This document shows, piece after piece, positions 26,164 through 34,037 of a stretch of DNA of 64,000 nucleotides. Position 1 is the stretch's first letter; every line of letters starts with the position of its first letter. A program made the translations under genes and the position numbers. The notes beneath the pieces are model-generated. The model was not told the origin of the DNA. It saw nothing but the letters and a program-made list of their open reading frames with translations, and ran no database searches. This DNA comes from a virus. The DNA is taken from the IMG/VR virus record IMGVR_UViG_3300042882_000899, positions 1 to 64,000 of that record. The stretch is one strand, 5' to 3'.

Positions 26164-26177
26164 TGTATAATTAATTA

Positions 26178-26390
26178 ATGGATATAAACGACTTAAGGCC
26201 AGACTATTCAAAATCAATGGACATAAGAGGTGTACCAACACATGTATGTCCATGTGGTTGTGAAATATGGAATCTTAAAGTTATCTTTGATAGTTGCGAA
26301 ATTGCAACTTATTTTTTAGATATGGAGTGTGCTAATTGTGGCACACTGGCAACTGCACCAACGCCACTGGATAGAAAAGAAGAAGAATGA
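26178..26390 (+). CDS. small zinc-ribbon-like protein, 70 aa
   Basis: VCPCGCEIWNL and MECANCGTLATAP give a four-cysteine site resembling actinophage zinc ribbons. TATAAT 26166-26171 makes the mRNA leaderless. Overlaps the next gene by four bases. Confidence 0.72.
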   Translation: MDINDLRPDYSKSMDIRGVPTHVCPCGCEIWNLKVIFDSCEIATYFLDMECANCGTLATAPTPLDRKEEE

Positions 26391-26563
26391 GATCACAAAG
26401 AAGAATTGACATGCTAGAGCTTGAACTATATAAGCTTAGAATTGAATTAGATATAATGCACGAAATCATGAGTAATATTATCAATACTCAGCAAGTAGCG
26501 GCGGAAGCTAAAAACATGGATTCTGGTAAATGGTATCCACGAACAAGACCAGCACAGAACTAA
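26387..26563 (+). CDS. hypothetical coiled-coil protein, 58 aa
   Basis: ATGA overlap. A helical core (RIDMLELELYKLRIELDIMHEIM) followed by a flexible tail. Function unknown. Confidence 0.6.
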   Translation: MRSQRRIDMLELELYKLRIELDIMHEIMSNIINTQQVAAEAKNMDSGKWYPRTRPAQN

Positions 26564-26569
26564 AACCTA

Positions 26570-26598
26570 TTGACAATACTTAGTCAATTTAGTAGAAT
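26570..26598 (+). promoter_or_regulatory. promoter of the subtilisin-like protease gene
   Basis: TTGACA 26570-26575, 17-base spacer, TAGAAT 26593-26598; expected start 26605, one base before ATG. The spacer carries TTAGTCAA, similar to the promoter at 39024. Confidence 0.7.
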
Positions 26599-26605
26599 TA
26601 GCTTT

Positions 26606-27565
26606 ATGAAAAAACTAATAGCTGTGGTACTTCTAGCCAGCTCAATGATTATTACTTCAGTTCCCGCACAGGCAAACTTAAAAACACCCACCCCCACCCT
26701 TGCCATTCTTGACACAGCATTGGACACATCAATTCCATACATCAAGTCTAGATTAATTGCAGAGGTTTGCATTTTAGACTGGCCTTCTTGCCCAAACAAA
26801 AAGGCATTCATGGAGGGTTCTGGATCTACAGTTCTTCCAATGAATATTCTTTCTAATTCAAACTTTAGTCATGGCACACAGATGGCATCAATAGCATTAC
26901 TAAATAATCCGAACTTGAATATTGTATTTGTTAGAATTTTTGGGCACACGCCCAAAGGACAAAGGCAGACAACTGGGATAAATACCCTGGTAAACGCTTT
27001 AAATTGGGTTCAATTAAATAGAATTAAGTATAATATAGTAGCAGTTTCTGCTTCTCAGGGTGCATCAAATCCTGTTATAAATAAAATTGCTTCTTCAAGA
27101 TACTGCTCTGTAACAGCATTAGATTCAGTAGTTTCAAATTTAAATAATGTTGGAGTTCCAGTATTTTTCCCTGCTGGCAATAGTGCGAGAGTTGCAAAGA
27201 TGAATGGAAAAATTGAATGGCCAGCATGTATCCAACAATCAATAGCCGTTGGTGGAGTTGAAACGTTGGGTGTTAGTAAACCAAGTATCTCACTGATTAG
27301 TAATTACGACAAAAACTTGGTAGACATTTGGGGAGATATTAATCAGCCAGCTTTGTATCCTGGTAACATTAATGGATATTCATATGGAACATCTGCTGCC
27401 AATCAGGTGGTAGCAGCAAAGTACGTTGCTTTAAAGGCATTTAAACCAAACCTTACAGTTGATCAGCTAATGGCTCTAATTAAGTCTTCAGCTGATAAGG
27501 TTGAAAATGATCTTTCTCAAGAAGTGTACTTGTTTAATTTATCTAGGGCTATCAATGGACAATAA
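26606..27565 (+). CDS. secreted subtilisin-like (S8) serine protease
   Basis: 319 residues starting MKKLIAVVLLASS, a Sec signal peptide ending near PAQA. The catalytic triad is complete: Asp in LAILDTALD, His in FSHGTQMAS, Ser in YSYGTSAAN, plus the oxyanion Asn in FFPAGNSA. A phage gene for an exported protease would act outside the infected cell or in the wall. Leaderless mRNA; the TTG at 26570 lies within the -35 box and is not the start. Confidence 0.88.
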   Translation: MKKLIAVVLLASSMIITSVPAQANLKTPTPTLAILDTALDTSIPYIKSRLIAEVCILDWPSCPNKKAFMEGSGSTVLPMNILSNSNFSHGTQMASIALLNNPNLNIVFVRIFGHTPKGQRQTTGINTLVNALNWVQLNRIKYNIVAVSASQGASNPVINKIASSRYCSVTALDSVVSNLNNVGVPVFFPAGNSARVAKMNGKIEWPACIQQSIAVGGVETLGVSKPSISLISNYDKNLVDIWGDINQPALYPGNINGYSYGTSAANQVVAAKYVALKAFKPNLTVDQLMALIKSSADKVENDLSQEVYLFNLSRAINGQ

Positions 27566-27764
27566 GTTAACTGTACTAGAAGAAATTATTAAAGATATTG
27601 GTGAGGAGCTATATCAGAAATGGTATAACGCATTGGCAATTGAGGATAGGACAGAAGAGGCATCAAGGGCAATGTCTTCAAATGCTGGAGAAACAGCAAT
27701 TTGGGTTATTCAAAAATTTATGGATAAGTTCAATCAAGCAGCAGATGAACTAAAGGGAGAATAG
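27555..27764 (+). CDS. hypothetical helical protein, 69 aa
   Basis: ATG 27555 overlaps the protease stop by eleven bases. Entirely helical, acidic. No motif. Ends one base before the thioredoxin gene. Confidence 0.65.
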   Translation: MDNKLTVLEEIIKDIGEELYQKWYNALAIEDRTEEASRAMSSNAGETAIWVIQKFMDKFNQAADELKGE

Positions 27765-27765
27765 A

Positions 27766-28068
27766 TTGATAGTAACAGATGAAAGTTTTGATAATGTACT
27801 TAAGTCTCACGATTTAGTGCTTATCGACTTTTGGGCTCCATGGTGTGGCCCATGTAAAAAGGTATCTCCCATATTAGATGAGATATCAGAAGAGCGTGGA
27901 TTATGGGTGGGGAAGCTAAATGTTGATGAGAATCCAATAAAATCAGCAGAATACTCTATTACTTCTATCCCATATATGGTATTATTTAAGTCTGGGAAGC
28001 CAGTAAAGTCTATTACTGGAGCAAAACCTAAGCATGTAATGCTAGAAGAACTTTCAGAATGGATCTAG
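27766..28068 (+). CDS. trxA: thioredoxin
   Basis: 100-residue thiol-disulfide oxidoreductase. Active site WCGPCKK near residue 27 inside LIDFWAPWCGPC; cis-proline in YSITSIPYMVLFK. TTG start with GGGAG upstream. May feed electrons to the class II ribonucleotide reductase at 58542 or to the peroxiredoxins. Confidence 0.92.
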   Translation: MIVTDESFDNVLKSHDLVLIDFWAPWCGPCKKVSPILDEISEERGLWVGKLNVDENPIKSAEYSITSIPYMVLFKSGKPVKSITGAKPKHVMLEELSEWI

Positions 28069-28253
28069 AGAATATAGATTCAAATCATTTAGAGTTTGAA
28101 ATATGGCTCAAGAGTGGTTATGATAGAGGTTGGGTGTCTGATGTATTTTGCGATACTCATGACGGTCCGCCTTTGACAGATGAAGAAATGCAAGAATGGG
28201 AAGAAGGCGGGGACCCCTGCTCTTTCCATGTAAAAATAAATGCACTACACTAA
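28059..28253 (+). CDS. conserved actinophage small protein, 64 aa
   Basis: Overlaps the thioredoxin end. The stretch CDTHDGPPLTDEEM followed by EEGGDPC is a motif I associate with small actinobacteriophage proteins; acidic with two cysteines. Function unknown. Confidence 0.72.
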   Translation: MDLENIDSNHLEFEIWLKSGYDRGWVSDVFCDTHDGPPLTDEEMQEWEEGGDPCSFHVKINALH

Positions 28254-28301
28254 CATTCTGCAATCGCAAAGATTACAGAGGAAATAAGGAGAATAAATTA
28301 A

Positions 28302-29492
28302 ATGAACTCATTTAAGAAAATCGCACTAGCCATGGTTGCAGCCATGACTTTGGGCACAATGGTAGCAACACCTGCAAGTGCTAACACCATGTCAGTTGTA
28401 GCATCTACATGGAACGCTGCAAAGGCTGGCGGAGCTGGTTTTGATACACCCGCAACTGCTGGTACAGCACTAACTACTGCAATCGTACGTCCAGTACCTG
28501 CAGACAATGCAATTGACAACACAGATGTTGTACAGTTGGTAGCAACAGTAGTTGCTGGAACAAACGTAGTCGCAACAGCAACAAACGCAACAATCGTTTC
28601 TGCATTGCACTCATCAGCTGCACCAGTAGGAGCATCTTCAGGTTCTTCAAGCCTAACAGTTGCAACTGGAACTGGAACAACAGCAACATTTTATGTCTAT
28701 ACAAAGACAACAGCGATTGGAACAGTTGTAATTACAAATGGTCCAGTAACACTTACATACTATGTACAGGGTACAGCTGGTCTAATTAATAACCTAACAG
28801 TATCTGCTCCAGCAGCAGGTGCAGCAGGAACAAAGCAGGACATTGTTGTGACAGCAACGGATGCATTTGGAAACAAGGTATCTGGCAAGTCAATTACAGC
28901 AACAGTTTTTGCTTCAACAGCAGTGATGGATACAGCAACAGTAACAACTGGTGCCACACTTGCAGATTTTGGAACAGCAACCTTTAAGGCAACTCTTCCA
29001 ACAACTGGAACACGCTCACTTATTACATTTGCGCCAACAACATCAACAGATGCAGTTGCAGCAGCAGTAGTAGGATTGACCGCTCCAACACTAGCACCGT
29101 TTGCAGAAATTACAGTTCGTGATCTAGTATCAGAGCTTGCTGCTCAAACTGCAGCTAAAGATGCAGCGCTTGCTGCTAAGGCTGTTGCAGATGCTGCAGT
29201 TCTAAAGGCTGCTGAAGATGCAGTTGCTGCTAAGGCTGCTTCAGATAAGGCTCTTGCTGATGCAAAGGTTGCTGCAGATGCAGCACTTGCTGCAGCAGTT
29301 AAGGTAGAGACAGATAAGGCTGCTGCTGCTAAGGTAGCATCAGATGCTGCTCTTGCTGCTAAGGATGCACAGATTGCTAAGTTGACAGCAGATAATGCTG
29401 CTGCACTTGCTTCTTTGAAGAAGTCATTCAATGCACTTGCTACAAAGTGGAACAAGAAGAATCCAAAAGCTAAGGTCACCTTAGTTAAGTAA
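28302..29492 (+). CDS. secreted surface protein with Ig-like and Ala-rich coiled-coil regions
   Basis: 396 residues, Sec signal peptide ending ATPASA. The middle holds a bacterial Ig-like (Big) fold (DIVVTATDAFGNKVSGKSITATV). The last third is an alanine-rich coiled coil, ending NALATKWNKKNPKAKVTLVK, like secreted wall proteins of low-GC freshwater actinobacteria. Richer in G+C codons than neighbours, suggesting host origin. Good AAGGAG site. May be displayed on the host or virion; function not proven. Confidence 0.72.
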   Translation: MNSFKKIALAMVAAMTLGTMVATPASANTMSVVASTWNAAKAGGAGFDTPATAGTALTTAIVRPVPADNAIDNTDVVQLVATVVAGTNVVATATNATIVSALHSSAAPVGASSGSSSLTVATGTGTTATFYVYTKTTAIGTVVITNGPVTLTYYVQGTAGLINNLTVSAPAAGAAGTKQDIVVTATDAFGNKVSGKSITATVFASTAVMDTATVTTGATLADFGTATFKATLPTTGTRSLITFAPTTSTDAVAAAVVGLTAPTLAPFAEITVRDLVSELAAQTAAKDAALAAKAVADAAVLKAAEDAVAAKAASDKALADAKVAADAALAAAVKVETDKAAAAKVASDAALAAKDAQIAKLTADNAAALASLKKSFNALATKWNKKNPKAKVTLVK

Positions 29493-29501
29493 TTAGTTTT
29501 T

Positions 29502-29531
29502 AGTGGGGTGGGCACCAGTGCTTGCCCCACT
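29502..29531 (+). terminator. hairpin after the surface protein gene
   Basis: AGTGGGG pairs with CCCCACT around a GC-rich inner loop (GGGCAC..GTGCTT). No long T-run follows. Separates the surface gene from the next promoter. Confidence 0.65.
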
Positions 29532-29557
29532 AATACTATTATGATAAAATAGATATT

Positions 29558-29710
29558 ATGGAATGGGACCATTTTCACATAATTAAAAAAAAGATTCTAA
29601 GAGAATTGATAATTGAAATAGAAAATTTAGAATTTCCGCCAGACTGGAGACCCAAAGACGTTTTGGGACTAGTAGTAAGAAAATTAAAAGAAAAAGAGGA
29701 ATCATGTTAA
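29558..29710 (+). CDS. hypothetical protein, 50 aa
   Basis: TAAAAT at 29545-29550 makes the mRNA leaderless within one base. Helical, charged; overlaps the next gene by seven bases. Unknown function. Confidence 0.6.
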   Translation: MEWDHFHIIKKKILRELIIEIENLEFPPDWRPKDVLGLVVRKLKEKEESC

Positions 29711-29958
29711 GAAATAAGTTTAAGAAGTGGTTTGGTTTCCCTATGGGAAATGACTACAATGTTGATTCGCTAGAAAGATTACAGAAGTTAGTTAAAGAGG
29801 ATCTTAATGTTGTAGTAAAGAGGGCACCAGCCAAGAAGGCACCAGCCAAGAAGGCACCAGCCAAGAAGGCACCAGCCAAGAAGGCACCAGCCAAGAAGGC
29901 ACCAGCCAAGAAGGCACCAGCCAAGAAGGCACCAGCCAAGAAGAAGGCAACTCGATAA
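29704..29958 (+). CDS. histone-H1-like protein with eight APAKK repeats
   Basis: 84 residues: a short N-terminal region, then APAKK repeated eight times and KKATR. Such Lys/Ala/Pro tails occur in histone H1-like and HU-like proteins and bind DNA by charge. Likely a nucleoid or packaging-related DNA-binding protein. Confidence 0.75.
   Translation: MLRNKFKKWFGFPMGNDYNVDSLERLQKLVKEDLNVVVKRAPAKKAPAKKAPAKKAPAKKAPAKKAPAKKAPAKKAPAKKKATR
29824..29943 (+). repeat. eight tandem 15-bp repeats (APAKK)
   Basis: Eight apparently identical 15-base units, GCACCAGCCAAGAAG, in frame. Identity at the DNA level implies recent expansion; copy number probably varies. Confidence 0.95.
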
Positions 29959-30177
29959 ATGGACTCAAATAGAAAGTCCTTGCTTAAGACCATTAGTTGG
30001 CCTTTCGTACACTTCACATTTGTTGCTGGAATAATTTACTTTGCTCTTAAATATTTTACTGGAGAGGCAGAGTGGGAGTATGTTGGCCTATATGGCCTAA
30101 TGTATCTTTCTTTAGAAATGACATTCTTTTTTATTCATGAAAGATTATGGAATAAATTTGGCGGGAAGATTAAGTAG
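29959..30177 (+). CDS. DUF2061-like membrane protein, second copy
   Basis: 72 residues: SLLKTISWPFVHFTFVAGIIY and FFFIHERLWNKFG match the two DUF2061 signatures, with hydrophobic segments between. Related to the gene at 18876. Confidence 0.75.
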   Translation: MDSNRKSLLKTISWPFVHFTFVAGIIYFALKYFTGEAEWEYVGLYGLMYLSLEMTFFFIHERLWNKFGGKIK

Positions 30178-30184
30178 CTAATTA

Positions 30185-30979
30185 ATGAAATTTCACTGGA
30201 TGATAAGGCATGAAGATACAAGTCCAGAAGGCCTAAAAAAAGCATTTGCGTATATAAATAGCTTTGGATACGACTCATGCATGCTGACTTATCATTCAAG
30301 AGAAAATGACATGTTTATCAAATTAGCTAGGGCAATTGATCCTGACCTGCCATTAAAATATATTATTGCGATGAGGACCTATGCCATTAGCCCAGAGTAC
30401 CTTGGGCTAATGGTTAAGGGGTTTGAAGAGATTGCAAAAGACAAGATAATGTTCAACATAGTTGCTGGGGACCTTCACGCAAATGAAACTAGCGTAGAAG
30501 ATGTGGTTGATTCTAGTCTTTTATCTACATCTCAAGATAGAGTTAAGTATACTGGATTATGGTTAGAAAAATTTACAAACTTAGAAATATTAAATGGCCG
30601 ATTACCCAAAATGTTTATGAGCGGAACTTCGAAGGCCACTTTTGACAACTGTAAAAATTTTAATGGCGGAATAATGGTAATGGTTGACTACTACATGGAA
30701 AACTTAGAGTTTTTATCCAAATTTGATACACGTTGCGTAAGCCTTCAAATATGTATTAGAGATACAGATGAAGAGGCTGATGAAGTAAAGCATGCCAATT
30801 ATGAAGGCGATAAGCTAAAATGGTGTTATTTTTATTCAGAAGATACTTTGTTGAAAAAGATCATGGATCTAAAAAGAAATGGAGTAACTGATATAATGGT
30901 TACTGGTTTACCATTTGACCCTGAAGTTCAAAGGGTTCATGAGTTTATTAAAAAAAACCTGGAGGCTTTTAATGGATGA
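30185..30979 (+). CDS. luciferase-like (LLM) flavin monooxygenase-related protein
   Basis: 264 residues with the TIM-barrel pattern of LLM enzymes such as SsuD: YINSFGYDSCMLTYHS near 20, SPEYLGLMVKGFEEIAKDKIMFNIVAGD near 75-102 (cf. the NLVTG segment), and a C-terminal DIMVTGLPFDPEVQRV. Shorter than free-living LLM proteins (about 330-380). Overlaps a 2OG oxygenase by eight bases. Flavin use and substrate are inferred. Confidence 0.6.
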   Translation: MKFHWMIRHEDTSPEGLKKAFAYINSFGYDSCMLTYHSRENDMFIKLARAIDPDLPLKYIIAMRTYAISPEYLGLMVKGFEEIAKDKIMFNIVAGDLHANETSVEDVVDSSLLSTSQDRVKYTGLWLEKFTNLEILNGRLPKMFMSGTSKATFDNCKNFNGGIMVMVDYYMENLEFLSKFDTRCVSLQICIRDTDEEADEVKHANYEGDKLKWCYFYSEDTLLKKIMDLKRNGVTDIMVTGLPFDPEVQRVHEFIKKNLEAFNG

Positions 30980-31652
30980 TGTAAAGATAGTAAATAATTT
31001 TATCTCAAAAGAAGACATAAAAACCTTTACTAAGTATATAGATGACAACTGGCAGGACCAAAACTTATTTAGACACAGGGTTGGGCTTGCTTTTAATAAA
31101 GGGCTTGCCGTAAGAGCTGTTTTCCCAGATGAAAAGCCTGCATCTTTATTTAAAGACCTTGAGGGTATTATATACAAACATTCTGAAAAATTTTTAAATT
31201 TATCAAAAAGCTTGTTTGATGACGATAGAGATGTTTATTTTTATGGAGTTTCTATCACAAGGTTGAGCAAGGATATTCAAATAAGAATACATACTGATGT
31301 CCACGACTACTTTACCGATCTTTTATACTCTGGTGTCATATACTTAAATGATGACTACCGTGGAGGAGAAATAACATTTTTAGATGAATACTCTTCTAGA
31401 GAAGAAGATGTTAAAATTGATCATTCTAAATCACAGAAAGTTGATTTCCCTTTGTACGACGACTCTTTAGGTGGATTTTCATATAAGCCTAAAGCTGGAG
31501 ATATTGTAATTTTCCCAGCAAATAAACTTCACGGAGGCAAGGTGGTCACCGAGGGGACTAGAGATGCAATAGTTTTTTGGTCAACTTTAGCAAAAGAATA
31601 CGAATTTGAAGGCTTTGATTCAGATCGAATCGTAGCAAAAATAAGAAGTTAA
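30972..31652 (+). CDS. 2OG-Fe(II) oxygenase
   Basis: 226 residues from ATG 30972, preceded by GGAGG. Ligands H107/D109 (RIHTDVHD) and H187 (KLHGGKVV); YLNDDYRGGEITFL and YKPKAGDIVIFPA are standard P4Hc strands. The 2OG-binding basic residue would be in GTRDAIVFW. Coupled to the LLM gene. Confidence 0.83.
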   Translation: MDDVKIVNNFISKEDIKTFTKYIDDNWQDQNLFRHRVGLAFNKGLAVRAVFPDEKPASLFKDLEGIIYKHSEKFLNLSKSLFDDDRDVYFYGVSITRLSKDIQIRIHTDVHDYFTDLLYSGVIYLNDDYRGGEITFLDEYSSREEDVKIDHSKSQKVDFPLYDDSLGGFSYKPKAGDIVIFPANKLHGGKVVTEGTRDAIVFWSTLAKEYEFEGFDSDRIVAKIRS

Positions 31653-31660
31653 GGGTATTT

Positions 31661-31783
31661 ATGTTTAGTGGTTTTTGTGAAATAGAAGGCTGTGGCCAAA
31701 AGGCAACTAGGCTTTCTGGAAAGCTTAATGGGCCAATAATAGACATATGTGATGAGTGTTGGCACGAGCAATATAAGTCCTAA
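31661..31783 (+). CDS. zinc-ribbon mini-protein, 40 aa
   Basis: FCEIEGCGQKATR and DICDECWHEQY give four cysteines in two knuckles, a common actinophage pattern. Not classified further. Confidence 0.65.
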   Translation: MFSGFCEIEGCGQKATRLSGKLNGPIIDICDECWHEQYKS

Positions 31784-31795
31784 TCAACTAAATGC

Positions 31796-31858
31796 TATAA
31801 TAGTCTTATAAGCGGAATACTAGTCCCGCTTAAATTAAATAACCTATAGGAGTAATAA
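31796..31858 (+). promoter_or_regulatory. promoter and hairpin leader
   Basis: TATAAT 31796-31801; the leader can fold AAGCGG with CCGCTT around ten bases before the ribosome site AGGAG. The stem may protect the transcript or terminate some of it. Confidence 0.5.
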
Positions 31859-31859
31859 T

Positions 31860-32012
31860 ATGTCAGACGGAAAAGATTTAAACGGATTTACATCACCAAA
31901 GGTAAACGACTCAACTGTTTGGGGAAACAATGAGCAGTACGCAGCTGATCCAAAGGCAGCATTCCCATCAACAGACGTTTCAAACCAGGCACAGGCTCAA
32001 GGCCCTAAGTAA
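31860..32012 (+). CDS. hypothetical protein, 50 aa
   Basis: Good ribosome site AGGAG. Polar, low-complexity, acidic at the start; ends in QAQAQGPK. Might be a virion decoration or unstructured protein; unknown. Confidence 0.65.
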   Translation: MSDGKDLNGFTSPKVNDSTVWGNNEQYAADPKAAFPSTDVSNQAQAQGPK

Positions 32013-32013
32013 C

Positions 32014-32106
32014 ATGTGCGTTGAATGCGGTTGCGAAAGTTTAGGCAGTGAAACTGGAATTAAAGAAGTTAATATCCAGGATGTTTCAGATCAAGGTAAT
32101 AGATAA
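32014..32106 (+). CDS. MCxxCGC mini-protein A, 30 aa
   Basis: Starts MCVECGCES. The CxxCGC at the extreme N-terminus is the same pattern as the nickel-binding start of HypB. One base separates it from the preceding stop; TAATG overlap with its paralogue. Metal binding is inferred. Confidence 0.6.
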   Translation: MCVECGCESLGSETGIKEVNIQDVSDQGNR

Positions 32107-32213
32107 TGTGTAAAGATTGCGGATGTGGAGTAGAACAAGAAATTCAAAACGAGTCTGCTGAATCACCAGCTAGCAGAAACGTTGTAACTATATCACAGAT
32201 TAAGGGCGCATAG
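32106..32213 (+). CDS. MCxxCGC mini-protein B, 35 aa
   Basis: Starts MCKDCGCGV, paralogue of mini-protein A. The tail ends RNVVTISQIKGA. Two tandem copies of the same N-terminal metal motif argue that these are real genes. Confidence 0.6.
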   Translation: MCKDCGCGVEQEIQNESAESPASRNVVTISQIKGA

Positions 32214-32395
32214 TGTCAGAAAACGTTGTAAGCTCTGGAGAGGCAACTAAAAAAAATCCTTCTCAGGGTAAATTTAAATCTGGTATACAGTCTAAAAGAC
32301 CACCAATTAAGATAGACGTTAACAAGCACGGAATTAGAAGAGAAACTCCAACTGTTCCTAAATCACCTAGAAAAACTGGAAGAAAAAAAGTATAA
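32213..32395 (+). CDS. basic protein, 60 aa
   Basis: GTG start overlapping the previous stop. Highly basic with no hydrophobic core (ends PRKTGRKKV); probably disordered and nucleic-acid binding. Confidence 0.55.
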   Translation: MSENVVSSGEATKKNPSQGKFKSGIQSKRPPIKIDVNKHGIRRETPTVPKSPRKTGRKKV

Positions 32396-32565
32396 TGTCG
32401 CCAAAAAAGTTTGGCAAATTTGCGCCATTTAATGATACCATTATAAAAGATGGTAAAATTATAAAGATTAGAAAAGACGGTAGAATAAAGTCTATTGTTA
32501 ATGATTACGAACCTAACCATAAAGGGGATAAAAAATTAGAAAGCTTCAGGACGGAACAGAAGTAG
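32395..32565 (+). CDS. basic protein, 56 aa
   Basis: TAATG overlap. Lys/Ile-rich strands (IIKDGKIIKIRKDGRIKSI). It ends over the start of the following reading frame at a run of six A residues, where a slip or indel would join the two. Confidence 0.5.
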   Translation: MSPKKFGKFAPFNDTIIKDGKIIKIRKDGRIKSIVNDYEPNHKGDKKLESFRTEQK

Positions 32566-32765
32566 AAGAATTTGAATTCCCTATAGATTTAATTATACAC
32601 ACTAAAGCACCTGCTAAGTGGAAAATTATTGACATGGAGACTGGCGAAGAGTACCTTGGAAACCAAGAACCCCATAAAACTTTTGCGGAGATCTTGAGAT
32701 CTAGGGTTTCTTCTGGTAAAATTGGTCAATGGAAGAAAATAAAAAGGAGATCTGGTCATGAATGA
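32535..32765 (+). CDS. phage protein with no standard start (ATT start or frameshifted)
   Basis: The frame encodes VEEFEFPIDLIIH, WKIIDMETGEEYLGN and IGQWKKIKR, like a small conserved phage family, so it is surely coding. Upstream it reads TAA AAA ATT AGA with AGGGG seven bases before ATT; the first ATG would remove half the protein. Either ATT 32535 starts it or it is the continuation of the 32395 gene after a -1 shift at the A-run (or a sequence error). Confidence 0.55.
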   Translation: MRKLQDGTEVEEFEFPIDLIIHTKAPAKWKIIDMETGEEYLGNQEPHKTFAEILRSRVSSGKIGQWKKIKRRSGHE

Positions 32766-33237
32766 AAAAAATGTAGCTGAATGGATAGATGAGGATTTAA
32801 TAAAAAACGGAATTGCAGACGTTGTTAAAAATTTGAATTTATATAACTATAAGTATTTAAACATTCATTTTATACCAAATATCTTGAGCGATACCTGTTC
32901 AATAGAAGTTGAAGAGCTAAAAAGTGGTTACGAAGTTATTGATGGAATAGCCCTAGTAATCATAACATGTAATTCTGATCAGGATAAAGAGCTATGGTTA
33001 AAAGAAAATAACATCCCAGACTATTGGAATATATTCTTAGATCACGATAGAAGTGTATCTAAAAATTTTTCTAATCTAAATACAGAATACGATATCCCAG
33101 AAAGACTTTCCTGCTTAGTTAATTTTAACGGCGAGGTCCTGTGGTCCATGAAAAATGGTTTAAACGAAAAAAGAGATATGCTACTTTCAAATGAATTTAA
33201 TAAAGGCTTTGAAACTTTAAAAAATACAGCAGAGTAG
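32758..33237 (+). CDS. peroxiredoxin-like (thioredoxin-fold) protein
   Basis: 159 residues. FIPNILSDTCSIEVEEL matches the active-site loop of AhpC/TSA proteins around C45-50, followed by IALVIITCNSDQDKELWLKENNI and a RLSCLVNFNGEVLW strand. The usual TxxC/R context is partly changed, so activity is uncertain. A second peroxide-related gene besides ahpC. Confidence 0.5.
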   Translation: MNEKNVAEWIDEDLIKNGIADVVKNLNLYNYKYLNIHFIPNILSDTCSIEVEELKSGYEVIDGIALVIITCNSDQDKELWLKENNIPDYWNIFLDHDRSVSKNFSNLNTEYDIPERLSCLVNFNGEVLWSMKNGLNEKRDMLLSNEFNKGFETLKNTAE

Positions 33238-33241
33238 TTTA

Positions 33242-34036
33242 ATGAAAAAGTTGTATTTTTTACATATACCAAAAACTGCTGGTAAATTTGTATCTGCTGG
33301 TGTATCAAAATCTCTTTCGGATCATGCTAACTCTTTATACATAAGCACACATTTTCCTAACAACAAAGAATTTTTATCGGATAAAATATATATCTCTGCA
33401 CATGCTGGTATGTATATACCAGAAAACGTAGAAGGTGTTGATGTAGCCACTATAGTTAGGAATCCCATTCATGCCAGGGCAAGCTACTTTAATTTTATAT
33501 ATCATATGTATTTAGACAAAAGGGAAGAGTATCTAAATCTTAATACAATGCGTGAAAAGTTCTTATACTACCTCTTTGAAGATAATAATTTTTTATCCCA
33601 TAACAATTATCAAACCAGATTTCTATGCAATTCTTCAAACCCAAAATCATGGGACAGAAAAGAGTATTTTAAAGAAAGCAATAGTCTTTTAAAAAAATAT
33701 CATGACGGTCAGGCTTTTGATTGGTTTATTGATAATGATAATACTTCAGTAGAATTAGCTATTTCAAATTTATCTAATTTTAAAATAAAAAATACTGTTG
33801 AAAGGATAGATTTATTTTTAGAAAGCGTATCTTCATGGTTTATGGATAACTATGGGATCAGCGTAGAGTTTAATAAAAATGATAGGATAAACGAAAGCTT
33901 GTCGAAGGACAAAAATAATTCCTATTCATCTAAAGATTTAATTGACATGCTAAGCGAAAAAGAAATAGAAAAAGTTTTAACTTTAAATAGCATGGACTAT
34001 GCTGTTTATAATTTTGTAAAGGGCATGGAGTCTTAA
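33242..34036 (+). CDS. sulfotransferase-like protein A
   Basis: 264 residues. FLHIPKTAGKFV is the 5'-phosphosulfate loop and VRNPIHARASYF near residue 76 the 3'-phosphate loop of PAPS-dependent sulfotransferases. Likely moves sulfate from PAPS to a glycan or small hydroxyl compound; acceptor unknown. Related by motif to the gene at 53865. An APS-kinase-like gene is at 18066. Confidence 0.75.
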   Translation: MKKLYFLHIPKTAGKFVSAGVSKSLSDHANSLYISTHFPNNKEFLSDKIYISAHAGMYIPENVEGVDVATIVRNPIHARASYFNFIYHMYLDKREEYLNLNTMREKFLYYLFEDNNFLSHNNYQTRFLCNSSNPKSWDRKEYFKESNSLLKKYHDGQAFDWFIDNDNTSVELAISNLSNFKIKNTVERIDLFLESVSSWFMDNYGISVEFNKNDRINESLSKDKNNSYSSKDLIDMLSEKEIEKVLTLNSMDYAVYNFVKGMES

Positions 34037-34037
34037 A

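Noticed and set aside
29144-29578. long Ala-rich frame opposite the surface protein
   Set aside because: Shadow of the Ala/Lys-rich coiled coil; no ribosome site and the plus gene is clearly real.
29754-30017. minus-strand frame of LAGAF repeats
   Set aside because: Antisense of the APAKK repeats only.
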